DNA of 64,000 nt from Armigeres subalbatus (Eukaryota; Arthropoda; Insecta; Diptera; Culicidae), in contig NC_085141.1 of NCBI RefSeq assembly GCF_024139115.2, forward strand, positions 132,307,822 through 132,371,821. The letters are read 5' to 3'. How positions within the stretch are numbered: the first letter of the stretch is position 1; each line of letters begins with the position of its first letter. Both the position numbers and the translations under genes were made by a program. Shown here piece by piece: positions 24,098-36,020 of the stretch. The notes below the pieces were generated by a model. That model did no database searches, was not told the DNA's origin, and saw only the letters and a list, made by a program, of their open reading frames with translations.

Positions 24098-24612
24098 CAG
24101 ATGAAGTTTCTTTATATACCAGGACAGCAGTTCCATACAATTGTTATGAAGTGGAATACATGAATTTAGTTATATTAACTAATATGTGAATGTAAATACG
24201 CTAGAGGGCCCATTACTAGCAAACAAAGGGGGCACAAGGAACATGCAGAAATGGAACATGCAAATCAAATAATACGTATATAAACAAACTCGACATTGCG
24301 TATTATGGACCCGGGGTGGCTATAATAGGCATGCTAGCTACATCATTTAAATTACTTGCTTTAGTAGTCATCTGATGCAGCAGAAGAACAATATTTATCA
24401 ACTCTCATCTAGGTTGAATGGCCATTTGGTCGAAATAAAGTTTTCAGTTAATTATTAAACTTTCTAGAATAGATCGCCTATGATGATGATGGTTATGGCA
24501 GTCTTCTTATACTCAAAAACAAGTTTTACTTTTTCATCAGACGTTTCGGTTAATTTTTTTTCCTTGTTGGGTATTTTCATCACTGCGACCATTTGTTAGA
24601 TCTATTGTGATA

Positions 24613-24828
24613 GGGGAACGGTTCGCCACTTCATTTCATAGCTCCTATTTCCATCCCATCAAAAACAAAGCAATGGAAAGGAATTTGGTTTGTTTATTAT
24701 TTTTGTGATTTTTTTCAGCAGTAAGCACGCATGTTGACAAAAAGAAGTGACGAATTTAGTGCCGTATTTCTTTGTTTAGGCTTGAGATGGATATATGTAC
24801 AGAGAGATGGAGATCGGAACAGTTCCCC
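24613..24828. mobile_element. 216-bp MITE with TA duplication
   Basis: Begins GGGGAACGGTTC after TA (24611-24612) and ends GAACAGTTCCCC before TA (24829-24830). No ORF. Confidence 0.75.
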
Positions 24829-24996
24829 TATATGCCCCATTTGATATAGCTTTATTGACGCATTATTGCTATGTAGAGCAATCGCATCGCCTTGACTTAC
24901 AGCTTTGTCCCAATTCGGTATTATTTGGTTCTGATGAACTTTACTACCGTATTGGGATTTGGTCTCTAAACTTCAGAGGGTTATATTAGCCCCCTG

Positions 24997-25990
24997 TTAA
25001 AGAATTTGTCGGACAATGACATAAAAGATGTTCCGAGTACTCAACATGTATACCACAGAAAAATAAAACTGCCACAGGATTAATAAAACTGCCTTGCAAA
25101 TAAGGTGTTTTTCTAAATGTCTTCTATTTTTGAATTCTTTCCAGGATTTGAGTTCCATTCTGAAAGCACACGCACCACATACACCACAAAATGGTTCCGG
25201 ACCTATGAATTGTCGAGTTGATCCAAGTCTTTCCAGCATATTAGCTTGTTCGTTGCATTCTTCAATGCCACAATGACCAATACAGATTCACTTTGTTACG
25301 ACAGGTCAAGGTTTAGAGTGATTGAACAGATTCCCAAACAAGTTTAGACGTGCATGTTGCTGATTTCAAGGCGTTCGATGCTGCTTGACTATCAGATATT
25401 ATGCAAATATTTGAATGCCTATAATTTCGACGTAAGCATAAATTGGAGCATTCCAGAATAGCCTGAACTTCAGCTTGGAAAACAGTTGGCCACTTGCGCA
25501 TGGAAATCGAAATACTTAACCCCAGGCCTGTCACGCCTACTCCAACTTGATTGTTCAGTTTTGAACCATCGATGTAGAACACAATTGATCCTGAGCGAAG
25601 ATTTTGTTCACTATTTGTCCATATACTTCGCTCAAGATTAATTACATCAAAACATCGATAAAAGTTGTATCTTTTCCTCATCCAGTCATCATTGTTAGTG
25701 ATCAGTGAGCTGATACTTATTTTATTTAGAATACTTAGATGTCCTTTTAGGTCACCTTCGAAGAAGTTCAAATCTTTTCTGATCTTCAAAGCACTCCTCT
25801 CAGCTTCTAATTGAATAAATTGATCCAAAGGAAGCACATTGAGCAAAGCGTCTAGTGCTTTCGCTTTGTTCGGCGTGCTTCTCATTGCACTCGTTATGGA
25901 AAGGGTAGCTAATCTTTGAAATTTTTCCTTTGCACCGCCCTTTCTTTTGTTTTAGGCTTTAGGCTCGGTTACATATATTGTACCATTATC
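24997..25990 (-). pseudogene. RNase H domain of a non-LTR retrotransposon
   Basis: The minus-strand frame at 25885-25313 has the RNase H catalytic landmarks in order: FYIDGSKLNN (Asp), VFQAEVQAILEC (Glu) and CIISDSQAASNAL (Asp). A frameshift near 25300 is followed by a NKVNLYW..GHCGIE-like segment carrying the expected His, and reading resumes in 25239-24997. Upstream (to about 25960) the translation resembles the RT-to-RNase H connector (QRLATLSIT, MRSTPNKA..LDALL). ORF2 of I-, Jockey-, R1- or LOA-type elements carries such a domain; I cannot place the clade. It is broken, 5'-truncated and antisense to the host gene. Confidence 0.75.
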
Positions 25991-26149
25991 CCAATGGCGA
26001 GCATTTTTCTGATAGATTAATAGGACATTTTGAAAATTCAAACATCCCTCTATTAGTTACACTTACTGAATTAAGATTACATAAACGTTTAGACGTTGTA
26101 AAATCAATTTTTTTCGTGCAGAATGAAGAACAAGACTGACACTTACTTA

Positions 26150-26352
26150 GCAGGATTGCTGTTCGGCATTCTTGCAACATGTTCTGCACATTGTACCCTT
26201 CCAGATTTGGCTTCCTTCTGGATGCATACTGGGTTCGACGAAGAATTGGGCTTTCGTCCACTGCCACACACCGTCCTCTTACGCGCCACCAAAGATGGTC
26301 AAAGCCCCCGAGTGCTTGAAAGTCCTCCTCGAGCATGGTTCAAGTTTCATGC
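26150..26352 (-). pseudogene. RTE-like fragment (copy E)
   Basis: About 200 bp that align with 31165-31385 of copy B: GGATTGCTGTTCGGCATTCT, GCAACATGTTCTGCACATTG and CCTCCTCGAGCATGGTTC. It encodes only a degraded piece of the post-RT domain. Confidence 0.8.
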
Positions 26353-26434
26353 ACCACATTCTAGGTAAAACCTACAACTCGCAGTGGCCTGGGGAGTAGT
26401 CATCAAGCCCTTGAATACAATCCCTACTGCTCAC

Positions 26435-26436
<2 letters not shown>

Positions 26437-26465
<29 letters not shown>

Positions 26466-26589
26466 CAATGGCTGTACATTCCAACTGGAACTTGGCCTTC
26501 TTTTCAACTTAGTATTCTATTACCATTTCCTCAGTTATTAATTATAAGCTTTTATATGCCCGCCATTGCATGAGTATGTATGAGTATTT
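26437..26589 (-). mobile_element. Feilai-type SINE, head missing
   Basis: An uninterrupted (TTC)n tail at 26437-26466 is followed by AATGGCTGTACATTCCAACT and the same body as 4859-4952 plus 7050-7090. It is truncated before the tRNA-like head. It is the reference that shows the split SINE was once continuous. Confidence 0.8.
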
Positions 26590-27109
26590 ATATAAAAAAT
26601 GATGCTACAATTCACTTTCGACGTAATGGCCATTTGACCATTTGACATTCTACTAAGAAGCTCTGAATTTTCCTGTCAATTTCTTTCTGTTTGAAAAAAC
26701 GTCAATTCGGGCCAATGGTCCATTCGTACAAATAATCTTTTAGAGCGAATGCTACTAACAGCAAGAAGCACTCGCGCTATTGTTGGGTTGTGGTCACATC
26801 AATATACCTCGTAGCCGTCTTCAAAAACATAGCCATAAAGCGTCATATCACACTTGACTTTGGTCCGATTTTATAGTTCAATATACATATGATTCCAATC
26901 AACAATAATCTTGCTGCATTTGTGAATTCTAACGTTGTTTAATTTTCAGCCGCAACTTATACTAACTTCTACCAAAAATATATGATTTTGATCCTAACTG
27001 ACTGCATTGAATTTCTAATTTAGGTATCCCTGAATTCTCAATGCATCTTTCTACCCAAAATTTTCCAATTCCAGTTAACCGTATCTTATGTGGAAATCAC
27101 AATGGAATA

Positions 27110-27232
27110 GATGCAGTATGTCCCGGGAGCCAATGATGTTTCTCACCCGAAAGCCTCCTAAACCGGACTGAGAATCGAATTCGTCTTCTCCGAATTGGCA
27201 ATCCTACCCTTTGCTCTCAAGGCTAACTGGTT
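27110..27232 (-). mobile_element. SINE head fragment
   Basis: GACTGAGAATCGAATTCGTC.. then GGCAATCCTACCCTTTGCTC and AAGGCTAACTGG are the inverted tRNA-like head with B-box-like GATTC and A-box-like parts. The body is missing. Confidence 0.55.
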
Positions 27233-30200
27233 TTTGTGACTTGCTTATGTTTTTAAAATGGGCCTGAGCAATACGCCCGAAAGGTGATGTAAAATGACTC
27301 AATTGCATGTGAAAAAATGGTGAACGCATGGTTGTTTGTTTTGTCTTGAAGGATTAAAGGAAAATCTTACGGGTGGGATGGAAGAATCGGAAATCGTAAA
27401 AATTAAGTAAAAATGAAGGTATTTTGTTCAATTTTTCCATTGCAACTCGATAATGAATAACTAATATTGAATTGTAATGGTAACATTCGTTCAGAGATGT
27501 CTTACAAAAGATTATATGAGTGAATTTATAAGTGGGGCCATTTTTCCCAGTAGGTATATTTTGTACTGCCCTTCCCTAATTAGAACGACAGCCGCAAAAC
27601 CATTGTGCCTTCAAAGACGAACATAAATTGCCGTTAAAGTAGTTACTCTGTTGATTCTATTATCTCACAAAGAAATTTATTTTCCATTGAACCATGCAAG
27701 ATAAAGAATAACATTTTTATTACCATCATAATACAAAGCTATAACATAATCTTCGTGAGTTCTTCATTCGCCAATTTCCACAAATAATCCTTCTAACAAT
27801 ATCGGAAATGGCAGCAAATACCTATTATCTACAACTTGACTTAAGGTAACGATGGTATTTTGGACATCTGAATATATTTTAAACTGTTGTGTATAATTTG
27901 TTTATTTTTTTACATAAAATTCGTTAGGAAGGGTTTATGGGAGATGCTAAACAGACATATGAACATTAATTTCTGGAGCACTTTTGGATACCTAACACGT
28001 ATATTTTGCCAAAGATCCAAAATATATTATTTACCCTGTTAGCTTAATCGGGTAAATCCAACTGACGAAGGAAAGTACCTTCCATAAGAGTGACGTTTAT
28101 CAATGTAGGATATCTTGAAAATATAAATAATCGTTGTACCATCGACTATCGTATATAGAGATTTGTTCCAATTCGATGTGCCCTTAGAACCTTTTGCTAG
28201 CACAATCCATTATTGTGTTGTGATTGAGAGTATTCAACCTTTCAATGATGTTAGGCTAGATGCACGATAAATGGGAAAAGCGGCAATGTTTCATACTTCC
28301 AGCCATTCAACCACTACAGCCAAAGTGAGACTGAAGAGCATAACAACACTCGAGGCAATAGTCAACAATGCCGGGAGTCGGTCAGGTTGGGTCACATAAA
28401 TGATGGAGAGAAAAAAAACAAACGGCGGAAAATGGGATGGGATGGGAAGTCACGACATTCGCCAACATCGCTATTTGTTGTGATGGTGGTGGCGCTGGCG
28501 GTGATTGTTGAAGTGGCTTCTGGAGACCAGCAGAAAGAGTCTTCTACAAGTGTTCTTAGAATATGAGAATCATCCTTCAAGGAAAACGTCACCGCGCGCC
28601 GTTCCATTTTTTTCTAAGGACGAAAATTACACTCCAGTCGCCGGCCGGATAGTTGGCTGAGTGTGATTTTAATACACCGCGAGGGTGTTTAGCAGTAATT
28701 AAAAATTTTCCCTCTCGAGGCCTCGAGACGATGCCGTGGATCAAGAAAGAGCTTCTCATTCATTGTCTTGTGGAGAAGAATAGATAAAGGGAAGGGCGAT
28801 ATTCTTCCGGCAAGAAAGTAGCGTAAAAAATGAAACTTTTCAGCGGATAACGGTTGCAATAATTGGAATGCTAAAAACTTCGCTCCCCACTTCCTTTTTG
28901 GAGATGGATGGAAAAAAAAGCGGAAAGACGTTGCGTCAATTTCATGGAACAAGTGGCTATAAAGTTGTGATGGAATAGAATAATGAGGAGGTTGAAGTGT
29001 TGAGTAGTCTCAATTATCCTGTGGTGAATCCGATGAAAGTAAGATTCTACAAGACACGCAACGTATTGGACGGAATTATTCTACTTTCCAGGGAAAACAA
29101 CAATATAAAATTATTAAAACAAATCGTGTATTCTGTTCTAAGCTTATATATCAAAACACTGTCAATTTACTTCAAGCTATACTTTTGTAACGCCAGATTG
29201 TAATACCTTCCAATTTGTGGATGAATTCACTAAACTTCTCCTCGACTATTAATTCGATCTCCATTTTGAATATCGATATGAAATAGCTATAAAAGCTCAG
29301 CATGGACACAGACCAATTTCGCTCTTCTTTGATAACAGGGATATTTCTGAGTGTACGCGGTTAAATTATAATTTGAATTTTGGCTCCGCTCTCCCAATCT
29401 CTTGAATCCGATACGAAAGAGTGAGCTCCCTGGTTTTAATATGATACCTCGTACACACGTGCATATTGCAGTGTGGTAGGATTAAATAGTTAAACCGAGA
29501 AGGAATTCTTTGTTCTATTATCTAACGCGCAATTGTAGTTTAAACAATAACTAGAGGCAGCTTGGCCATCGCGATTTCTCATTTGAATAGTGATTCTTTG
29601 CCAGTGCGGATGTGCTACTAAAAGCCAGTTTAAACGTAGAGACGCCAACCGACGCCATAGTGCGAAAGATTCGTTTAAAGTTTAAATAGTTGAAAATCAC
29701 CTTCAGTGCCTAGAGAAATAAGCTAATCTTGAATTGGTAAGAACCAATAACCCAAAAGTAAAATTCTCCCTATAAGTAAGAACTGTTTAATTAGTTTATT
29801 AACAGTAGTTAGCTTCGAGGCATCACATGTGCAACTATTAGTACTCTTGAATGAGTTAGAACCCGAAGCAAGGTAAGCCACTCTACATCGCTTCAAAATA
29901 GGATCGTTTCTAATAAAACCGAACTGCGTTGTAGAAATCCCCTACAACGTAGGGTGCTTGCGTAGGATTGGGCCACCCGTCAAATTACCACCCACGAGCT
30001 CTGCCGACTTGATGCGTATGCACTTGCGCCGAGGACACTCGTGAGCACGTTTTCGTCCCGTACGATTCATCTCGTTTCTCAACCACACGAAATCCGCCTA
30101 CTGAAGCGCAACATCATCGAATCACGCCTAACCGATCCGACAAGAGCGACGGTTGGAAAGATCGCTCGATAACATGCGGTCGTTGCGTCGAATTTGTTTC

Positions 30201-30961
30201 CGAGGCGTATGGTGAGACGACGAATGAACTTTTCGCGCGGTGCTGGTTTTCAACGTCGAGTTTGGTAAGGTGTGTCCAACCTGGTTCGAAGCGTAGAAAA
30301 CGGAGAGAGCGAACGTGAGAGTCAGCTGAATTCGATCCTTGTCGGGGCCCCGATCAACGCGTCGTTGGACCTTCAGCGCCGGCAAGTACTCATAAGACAC
30401 ATAGTTAGGTTGAGAGAAGGTCAGGGTAGCTAGGAGAGAATTTGTGCACACTGAAATTGGACCAATAAAGTTAATTATCTCCATTCGTGCATTGGTCCCA
30501 AGTAGATACCCATATGAGCTTATTCTGCATTGGTTAACATCTCAATTGAAATGAATTCGATACTTATTTTTATTCTCTTTCTCATTTAGCCAATTTAACT
30601 TTATGATTCACATAGACTGAAGAGTTCTCTCGGTTTGCACGGTGGGTCTGAACAGGTAAGTTTATTCTCCGTTCGGGTGCAAGATTTGGCGTAGTGTTTG
30701 AGCCATTGAAAGACTCGCCCTAGAAGAGGGTCTCATAGCCGGGATCCCAAAAGAGCATCAGCAGTCTTCCTTATTTGAGGAAGTGGCGCATAAGCTGCTG
30801 TTTGTACTGAGCTCTAGATAATACGTTACACTTTTTCCCGTGGAAGGAGGTGTGATTAATGCAGTGAAAAATATTATGTTAGTTAAAATAAATTATTAAC
30901 CTCTGTAGTACCAGTACGTACCTGGTCACGTCCTTACAAGTGTTTTTATTTTATAATAGTA
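27233..30961. other. Intron sequence without a supported gene
   Basis: Mostly AT-rich and featureless. 28380-28680 and 29930-30430 are noticeably richer in G+C. The stretch from about 29508 (TGTTCTATTATC) to 29946 (..AATAAAACC.. CCCTACA) could be a solo LTR or its leader, but no paired LTR, primer site or gag/pol frame was found. The ORFs here are not convincing. Confidence 0.45.
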
Positions 30962-31056
30962 TTATTTCATTTCATTTATTAAGTTAACATCTAAACAGAT
31001 AACACTGAATCAACAATTTGACGCCACAATGCACGGTTCGAGGCCGCATCTCTCCA

Positions 31057-31884
31057 TCATCGGATACGCCCCACGCTCGCCAAGTCGTTCTGCACCTGGT
31101 CTGCCCATCTCGCTCGCTGCGCTCCACGCCGTCTCGTACCTGCCGGATCGGAAGCGAACACCATCTTTGCAGGGTTGCTGTCCGGCATTCTTGCAACATG
31201 TCCTGCCCATCGAACCCTTCCGGCTTTAGCTACCTTCTGGATACTGGGTTCGCCGTAGAGTTGGGCGAGCTCATGGTTCATTCTTCGCCGCCACACACCG
31301 TCTTTTTGCACACCGCCAAAGATGGTCCTAAGCACCCGTCTCTCGAATACTCCGAGTGCTTGCAAGTCCTCCTCGAGCATTGTCCATGTTTCATGTCCGT
31401 AGAGGACAACCGGTCTTATTAACGTCTTGTACATGACACATTTGGTGCGGTGGCGAATCTTTTTCGACCGCAGTTTCTTCTGGAGCCCGTAGTAGGCCCG
31501 ACTTCCACAGATGATGCGCCTTCGTATTTCACGACTAACGTTGTTGTCAGCCATTAGCAAGGATCCGAGGTAGACGAATTCCTCGACCACCTCGAAGGTA
31601 TCCCCGTCTATCGTAACACTGCTTACCAGGCGGGCCCTGTCGCGCTCGGTTCCGCCCACAAGCATGTACTTTGTCTTTGACGCATTCACCACCAGTCCAA
31701 CTTTTGTTGCTTCACGTTTCAGGCGGGTGTACAGTTCTGCCACCTTTGCAAATGTTCGGCCGACAATGTCCATGTCATCCGCGAAGCAAATAAATTGACT
31801 GGATCTGTTGAAAATCGTACCCCGGCTGTTACACCCGGTTCTCCGCATGACACCTTCTAGCGCAATGTTGAACAACAGGCACAA
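31057..31884 (-). pseudogene. RT palm/thumb and post-RT domain of copy B
   Basis: A 275-codon frame beginning in RT block B/C (CLLFNIALEGVM). The catalytic FADDMD is at about residues 34-39, followed by a thumb with VVNASKTKYMLVGG. The post-RT domain carries VVLYGHETWTM, VFERRVLRTIFGG, GVWRRRMNHELAQLYGEP, RVRWAGHVARMP and a basic GTRRRGAQRARWADQ end. It would follow 31950-33770 directly but for a frameshift at about 31885-31950. It is the best-preserved C-terminus of the family here. Confidence 0.9.
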
Positions 31885-31949
31885 AAGTCCATCACCTTGT
31901 CATAGTCCCCGGCGTGATTCGAACGAACTGGAGTATTCGCCCGAAATAT

Positions 31950-33770
31950 TCAATTTTGCACACCATCCACCGTTGGCGTTGCTTTAATCAGTCTGGTAAG
32001 CTTCCCAGAGAAACTGTTCTCGTCCATAATTTTCCATAGCTCTACGCGGTCTATACTGTCGTATGCCGCCTTGAAATCAACGAACAGATGGTGCGTTGGG
32101 ACCTGGTATTCACGGCATTTTTGAAGGATTTGCCGTACAGTAAAGATCTGGTCCGTTTTCGAGCGGCCGTCAATGAAGCCGGCTTGATAACTTCCCACAA
32201 ACTCGTTCACTAATGGTGACAGACGACGGAAGATGATCTGGGATATCACTTTGTAGGCGGCATTAAGGATGGTGATCGCTCGAAAGTTCTCACACTCCAG
32301 CTTGTCGCCTTTCTTGTAGATGGGGCATATAACCCCTTCCTTCCACTCCTCCGGTAGCTGTTCGGTTTCCCAGATTCTGACTATCAGTTTGTGCAGGCAA
32401 GTGGCCAGCTTTTCCGGGCCCATCTTGATGAGCTCAGCTCCGATACCATCCTTACCAGCGGCTTTGTTGGTCTTTAGCTGTTGAATGGCATCCTTAACTT
32501 CCCTCAAGGTGGGGGCTGGTTGGCTTCCATCGTCCGCTGAACTGACGTAGTCATCTCCTCCGCTGCCTTGACTTTCACTGCCTGTACTCTCCGCGCCATT
32601 CAGATGTTCCTCGTAGTGCTGCTTCCACCTTTCGATCACCACACGTTCGTCCGTCAAGATGCTCCCATCCTTATCCCGGCACATTTCGGCTCGCGGCACG
32701 AAGCCTTTGTGGGATGCGTTGAGCTTCTGGTAGAACTTGCTTGTATCTTGAGAACAGCACAGCTGTTCCATCTTCTCGCACTCCGCTTCTTCCAGGCGGC
32801 GTTTCTTCTCCTGAAAATGGCGGGTCTGTTGTCTCCGCTTCCGTCTATAACGTTCCACGTTCTGCCGGGTACCTTGCTGCAGCGCGACCGCCCGCGCTGC
32901 GTCCTTCTCCTCCAGAATCTGTCTGCACTCTTCGTCGAACCAATCGTTCCGTCGACTTCGATCCATATACCCGACGTTGTTCTCCGCTGCGTCGTTAATG
33001 GCTGCTTTGACTGTATTCCAGCAGTCCTCAAGAGGGGCCCCATCGAGCTCACCCTCTTCCGGCAACGCTGCCTCGAGATGCTGCGCGTATGCAGTGGCGA
33101 CATCAGGTTGCTTCAGTCGCTCTAGGTCGTACCGCGGCGGTCGTCGGTACCGAACATTGTTGATGACGGATAGTTTTGGGCGCAGTTTAACCATCACCAG
33201 ATAGTGGTCAGAGTCGATGTTAGCGCCACGATATGTCCTGACGTCGATAATGTCGGAGAAGTGCCGTCCATCAATCAGAACGTGGTCGATTTGTGATTCT
33301 GTCTGCAGTGGTGATCTCCAGGTGTACCGATACGGAAGGCTGTGTTGGAAGTAGGTGCTGCGAATGGCCATATTCTTGGAGGCGGCGAAATCAATTAGTC
33401 GTAGGCCGTTTTCGTTCGTCAGCCGGTGAGCGCTGAACTTTCCAATAGTCGGTCTCAACTCCTCCTCTTGGCCAACCTGAGCGTTCAAATCTCCTATGAT
33501 GATTTTGACGTCGTGGCTTGGGCAGCTGTCGTACTCACGTTCCAGCTGCGCGTAGAATGCGTCCTTATCATCATCAGTGCTTCCGGAGTGTGGGCTATGG
33601 ACGTTGATTATGCTGAAGTTGAAGAACCGGCCTTTGATCCTCAACCTGCACATTCTTTCATTGATCGGCCACCACCCGATCACGCGCCTTTGCATGGCAG
33701 CCCTTACTTTGCACCGTTCAATGTGGAAAAACCATCCATAAAAAAATGAAAAACGATCCATAAATAACAT
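31950..33770 (-). pseudogene. Endonuclease C-terminal part and RT N-terminal part of copy B
   Basis: A 606-codon frame. The first 25 codons come from the foldback insertion, not the element. The endonuclease segment has IIIGDLNAQVG (about residue 90), SQIDHVLIDGRHFSD (about 170) and DSDHYLVMVKL (about 195), the Asp/Asn and His residues of APE nucleases. A charged linker follows. The RT starts near residue 435 with NKAAGKDGIGAELIKMG, then LLEGVI-like PIYKKGDKLECENFRAIT, YQAGFIDGRSKTDQIFT and FVDFKAAYDSIDR. It ends at a frameshift before block B. Confidence 0.92.
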
Positions 33771-35071
33771 CTGAATGTTCCATAAAACGCTACCATAAAT
33801 CCATAAAATAGTTCGAGAGATTCCATAAAAAAATATTTTTATGATCCATAAAACTTTGAAAAATGATCCATAAAAACTATATATTGATCCATAAAACTTC
33901 TAATTTGCGCAATTTATATCCTGATGATGATCCATAATTTCAGCCATATGATCCATAATTTTGGTCATATGATCCATAATTTTGATAATGTGATCCATAA
34001 TGCTTGGAAAGAAGGCCAATGAAACTATATTAATTGATCCACACATTTTATAAAATCTATGGATCATTTATCAAAATGTATGGATCATATCACCAAAACT
34101 ATGGATCATTTGAACAAAGTTATGGATCAAATGGCCAGAATTATGGATCATATGACTAAAATTATGGGTCATATTACTGAAATTATGGATCATCATCACG
34201 ATAAAAAAATGCGCAAATTTGAAGTTTTAGGGATCAAAATAGGGTAAAACGTCCTATCGTTGTGGTATGCCCTAATGTTGCGGTAGTGTTAAAGAAGTCC
34301 ATTCTGGATATAATAGCATTGCAAACAATTGTGGGTACGCTAAAACTCTTCGGATTAACGACTAGAACAGCTTTTGTTTGACAAAATTCCGTTCAAAACG
34401 ATGAAAAATTAACATTTTTCGTTAAAAATTTGAATCCTTTGAGCCTATTATTGCGGTAGTGCTAAGGTCCTATTGTTGCGGTATCGCTCTCCATAAGAAT
34501 TACATGCAATACCGCAACAATAGGACTGACCTTCAAAAAATATCGCAACGATAGGCAACTGCGTCCTATTATTGCGGTAGTTTGTTTTTATGGTGATAAA
34601 AACAAAACAACATAACTTCAGCACAATTGACGTAATATTTACGAAACTATAGTTAACGAGCATCCTATTCAACTACTACAATGTGGAAATCGACCAACAG
34701 GTAATTTTCGAAGAATTTTTGTAATCAATTTTGTTTCGACACGGTGCTTAACCCCTCCATAATAGGTCGTTTTACCCTATAGTTTTTTATGGATCATTTT
34801 CCAAAGATTTATGGATCATTTGTCATATTTTCATGGGAAAATAGCAAGAATTGTATTGTTTTTCTTGACCATGTTAATGGAACATATTTCCCAATTAATT
34901 GCTAAATTTTAGCTTAGTTATGGATCGAAAAATTATTCTTTATGGAATCTCATTAACTATTTTATGGATTTATGGTAGCATTTTAAGGAACATTCAGATG
35001 TTATTTATGGATCGTTTTCCAGTTTTTTATGGATCCGTCTTTATCGTTTATATGCAAAAGTATGTTTTGCC
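33696..35071. mobile_element. Foldback element 3: 1,376-bp, 9-bp duplication (MULE-like)
   Basis: Inserted in copy B between direct repeats CCTTTGCAT at 33687-33695 and 35072-35080; copy C has the uninterrupted site. The ends are GGCAGCCC and, inverted, GGCAAAAC. The arms pair for well over 150 bp (shared GATCCATAAATAACATCTGA, ATAAATCCATAAAATAGTT). Many copies of ATGGATCA/TGATCCAT appear in both arms. A 9-bp duplication fits Mutator-like elements. No transposase frame. Confidence 0.88.
34242..34777. mobile_element. 536-bp MITE nested in foldback 3
   Basis: GGGTAAAACG and the inverted CGTTTTACCC are flanked by TA (34240-34241 and 34778-34779), a Tc1/mariner-type insertion. Inside are further inverted blocks: CCTATTGTTGCGGTATCGC pairs with ATACCGCAACAATAGG, and CCTATTATTGCGGTAGT recurs. 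Confidence 0.8.
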
Positions 35072-35410
35072 CCTTTGCATATCGCCCATCACTATGAAAG
35101 CTGTTCCCAGCTCGTGTGTGTTGCCGCAGCTCTGGTAGATGGTATGATTACCTCTAAACGTTCGCACCATTGATCCCTTCCAACAAACCTCCTGCAGCGC
35201 TACTATGCCGACTCCACGGTCCTTGAGCACATCGGCGAGAATGCGTGTGCTCCCGATGAAGTTGAGAGATTTGCAGTTCCACGAACCGAGTTTCCAATCA
35301 CTAGTCCTTTTCGTCGCAGTGGTCTTCGCCGATGGTTCCGGTCCGTCCTCTCTTGTTGATTGTTCGTTGCTTATGATTTTTAAAGGCTGGCTTGCAGGGC
35401 CTGACACCAA
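35048..35410 (-). pseudogene. Endonuclease N-terminal part of copy B
   Basis: Reads TSDWKLGSWNCKSLNFIGST and GVGIVALQEVCWKGS, the first APE motifs (Asn and Gln-Glu), then HELGTAFIVMG. At 35072 it runs into the foldback insertion, so the endonuclease is cut between its N- and C-terminal halves. The related frame at 41889-42449 in copy C shows the uninterrupted junction. Confidence 0.88.
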
Positions 35411-35877
35411 ACCCCCTAAATTTCCGGAGGACCATTCCTCCTTATTTCCGGTGGACCATGGTGCACAGTTTCACATAGAGTCCCTCGCTGGCACTCGGAC
35501 GATGATCAGCCGCCCCTAACATGGAGAACAGACGCTGTTGTGAGCCGATCCTGACATGGAGAACAGACGCTCAATAAGATTTGCACCTCCGGAGAGGAGC
35601 AAACCCCCCCTTCCCTGTCAGCATACGACCATAGTTCCCACCGGGGTTAGTTACCCGATCTTCCCTAAGGTTGCTCGTATCCCGGCCAGCACCACGGGGA
35701 GGTAGGGATAGGAGAGGCTAAGGACCGCGAGATGGGGTCTATTTTATTCCTTCAGGTACGCGAAGTACCAATGGTACGCTTTACCCAGCATTTGCCGTGC
35801 CTGTCTTCATATATTTCTTTTGTTACCGACATCACGTGTCAATGTATTTTCTTCTCGTTCTGAAACATATTTCCTTT

Positions 35878-36020
35878 GAGAACATTAATAAATTACGTAA
35901 CGCTTGGAGGGGGAGACGGTTGCCCGAAGTGTGACCCATTTTCAGATGCTTCATACAAAAAGCGTGACATAGGGGAGGTGGGGGTTGAATTTTTGCGTTA
36001 CGTAATTAATGCATCTTCCC
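35878..36020. mobile_element. ATTACGTAACGC MITE, copy 2
   Basis: AAATTACGTAACGC on the left and GCGTTACGTAATTAATGCAT on the right are inverted. GGAGGGGGAG and GGGGAGGTGGGGG lie inside. It sits about 80 bp beyond the 5' end of copy B. Confidence 0.82.

Larger units (their letters stand above)
30962..35801 (-). mobile_element. RTE-like non-LTR retrotransposon, copy B (full length, interrupted)
   Basis: The 3' end at 30962-31010 and the 5' end at about 35801 (..CAGCATTTGCCGTGCC) coincide with those of copy C, defining a family about 3.45 kb long once the 1,376-bp foldback insertion and its 9-bp duplication are removed. It has one long protein: APE endonuclease, RT and a post-RT domain. It is antisense to the host gene. 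Frameshifts and the insertion in the endonuclease make it inactive. Confidence 0.9.

Noticed and set aside
23746..24189. 147-codon ORF
   Set aside because: Overlaps and reads through the MITE at 23934-24097; no domain.
25986..26336. 116-codon minus ORF as a gene
   Set aside because: It mixes a degraded RTE fragment (copy E) with unrelated sequence.
29508..29946. Solo LTR (TG..CA, AATAAA near the end)
   Set aside because: No second LTR, no clear target duplication or primer-binding site; kept only as a note in the gap entry.
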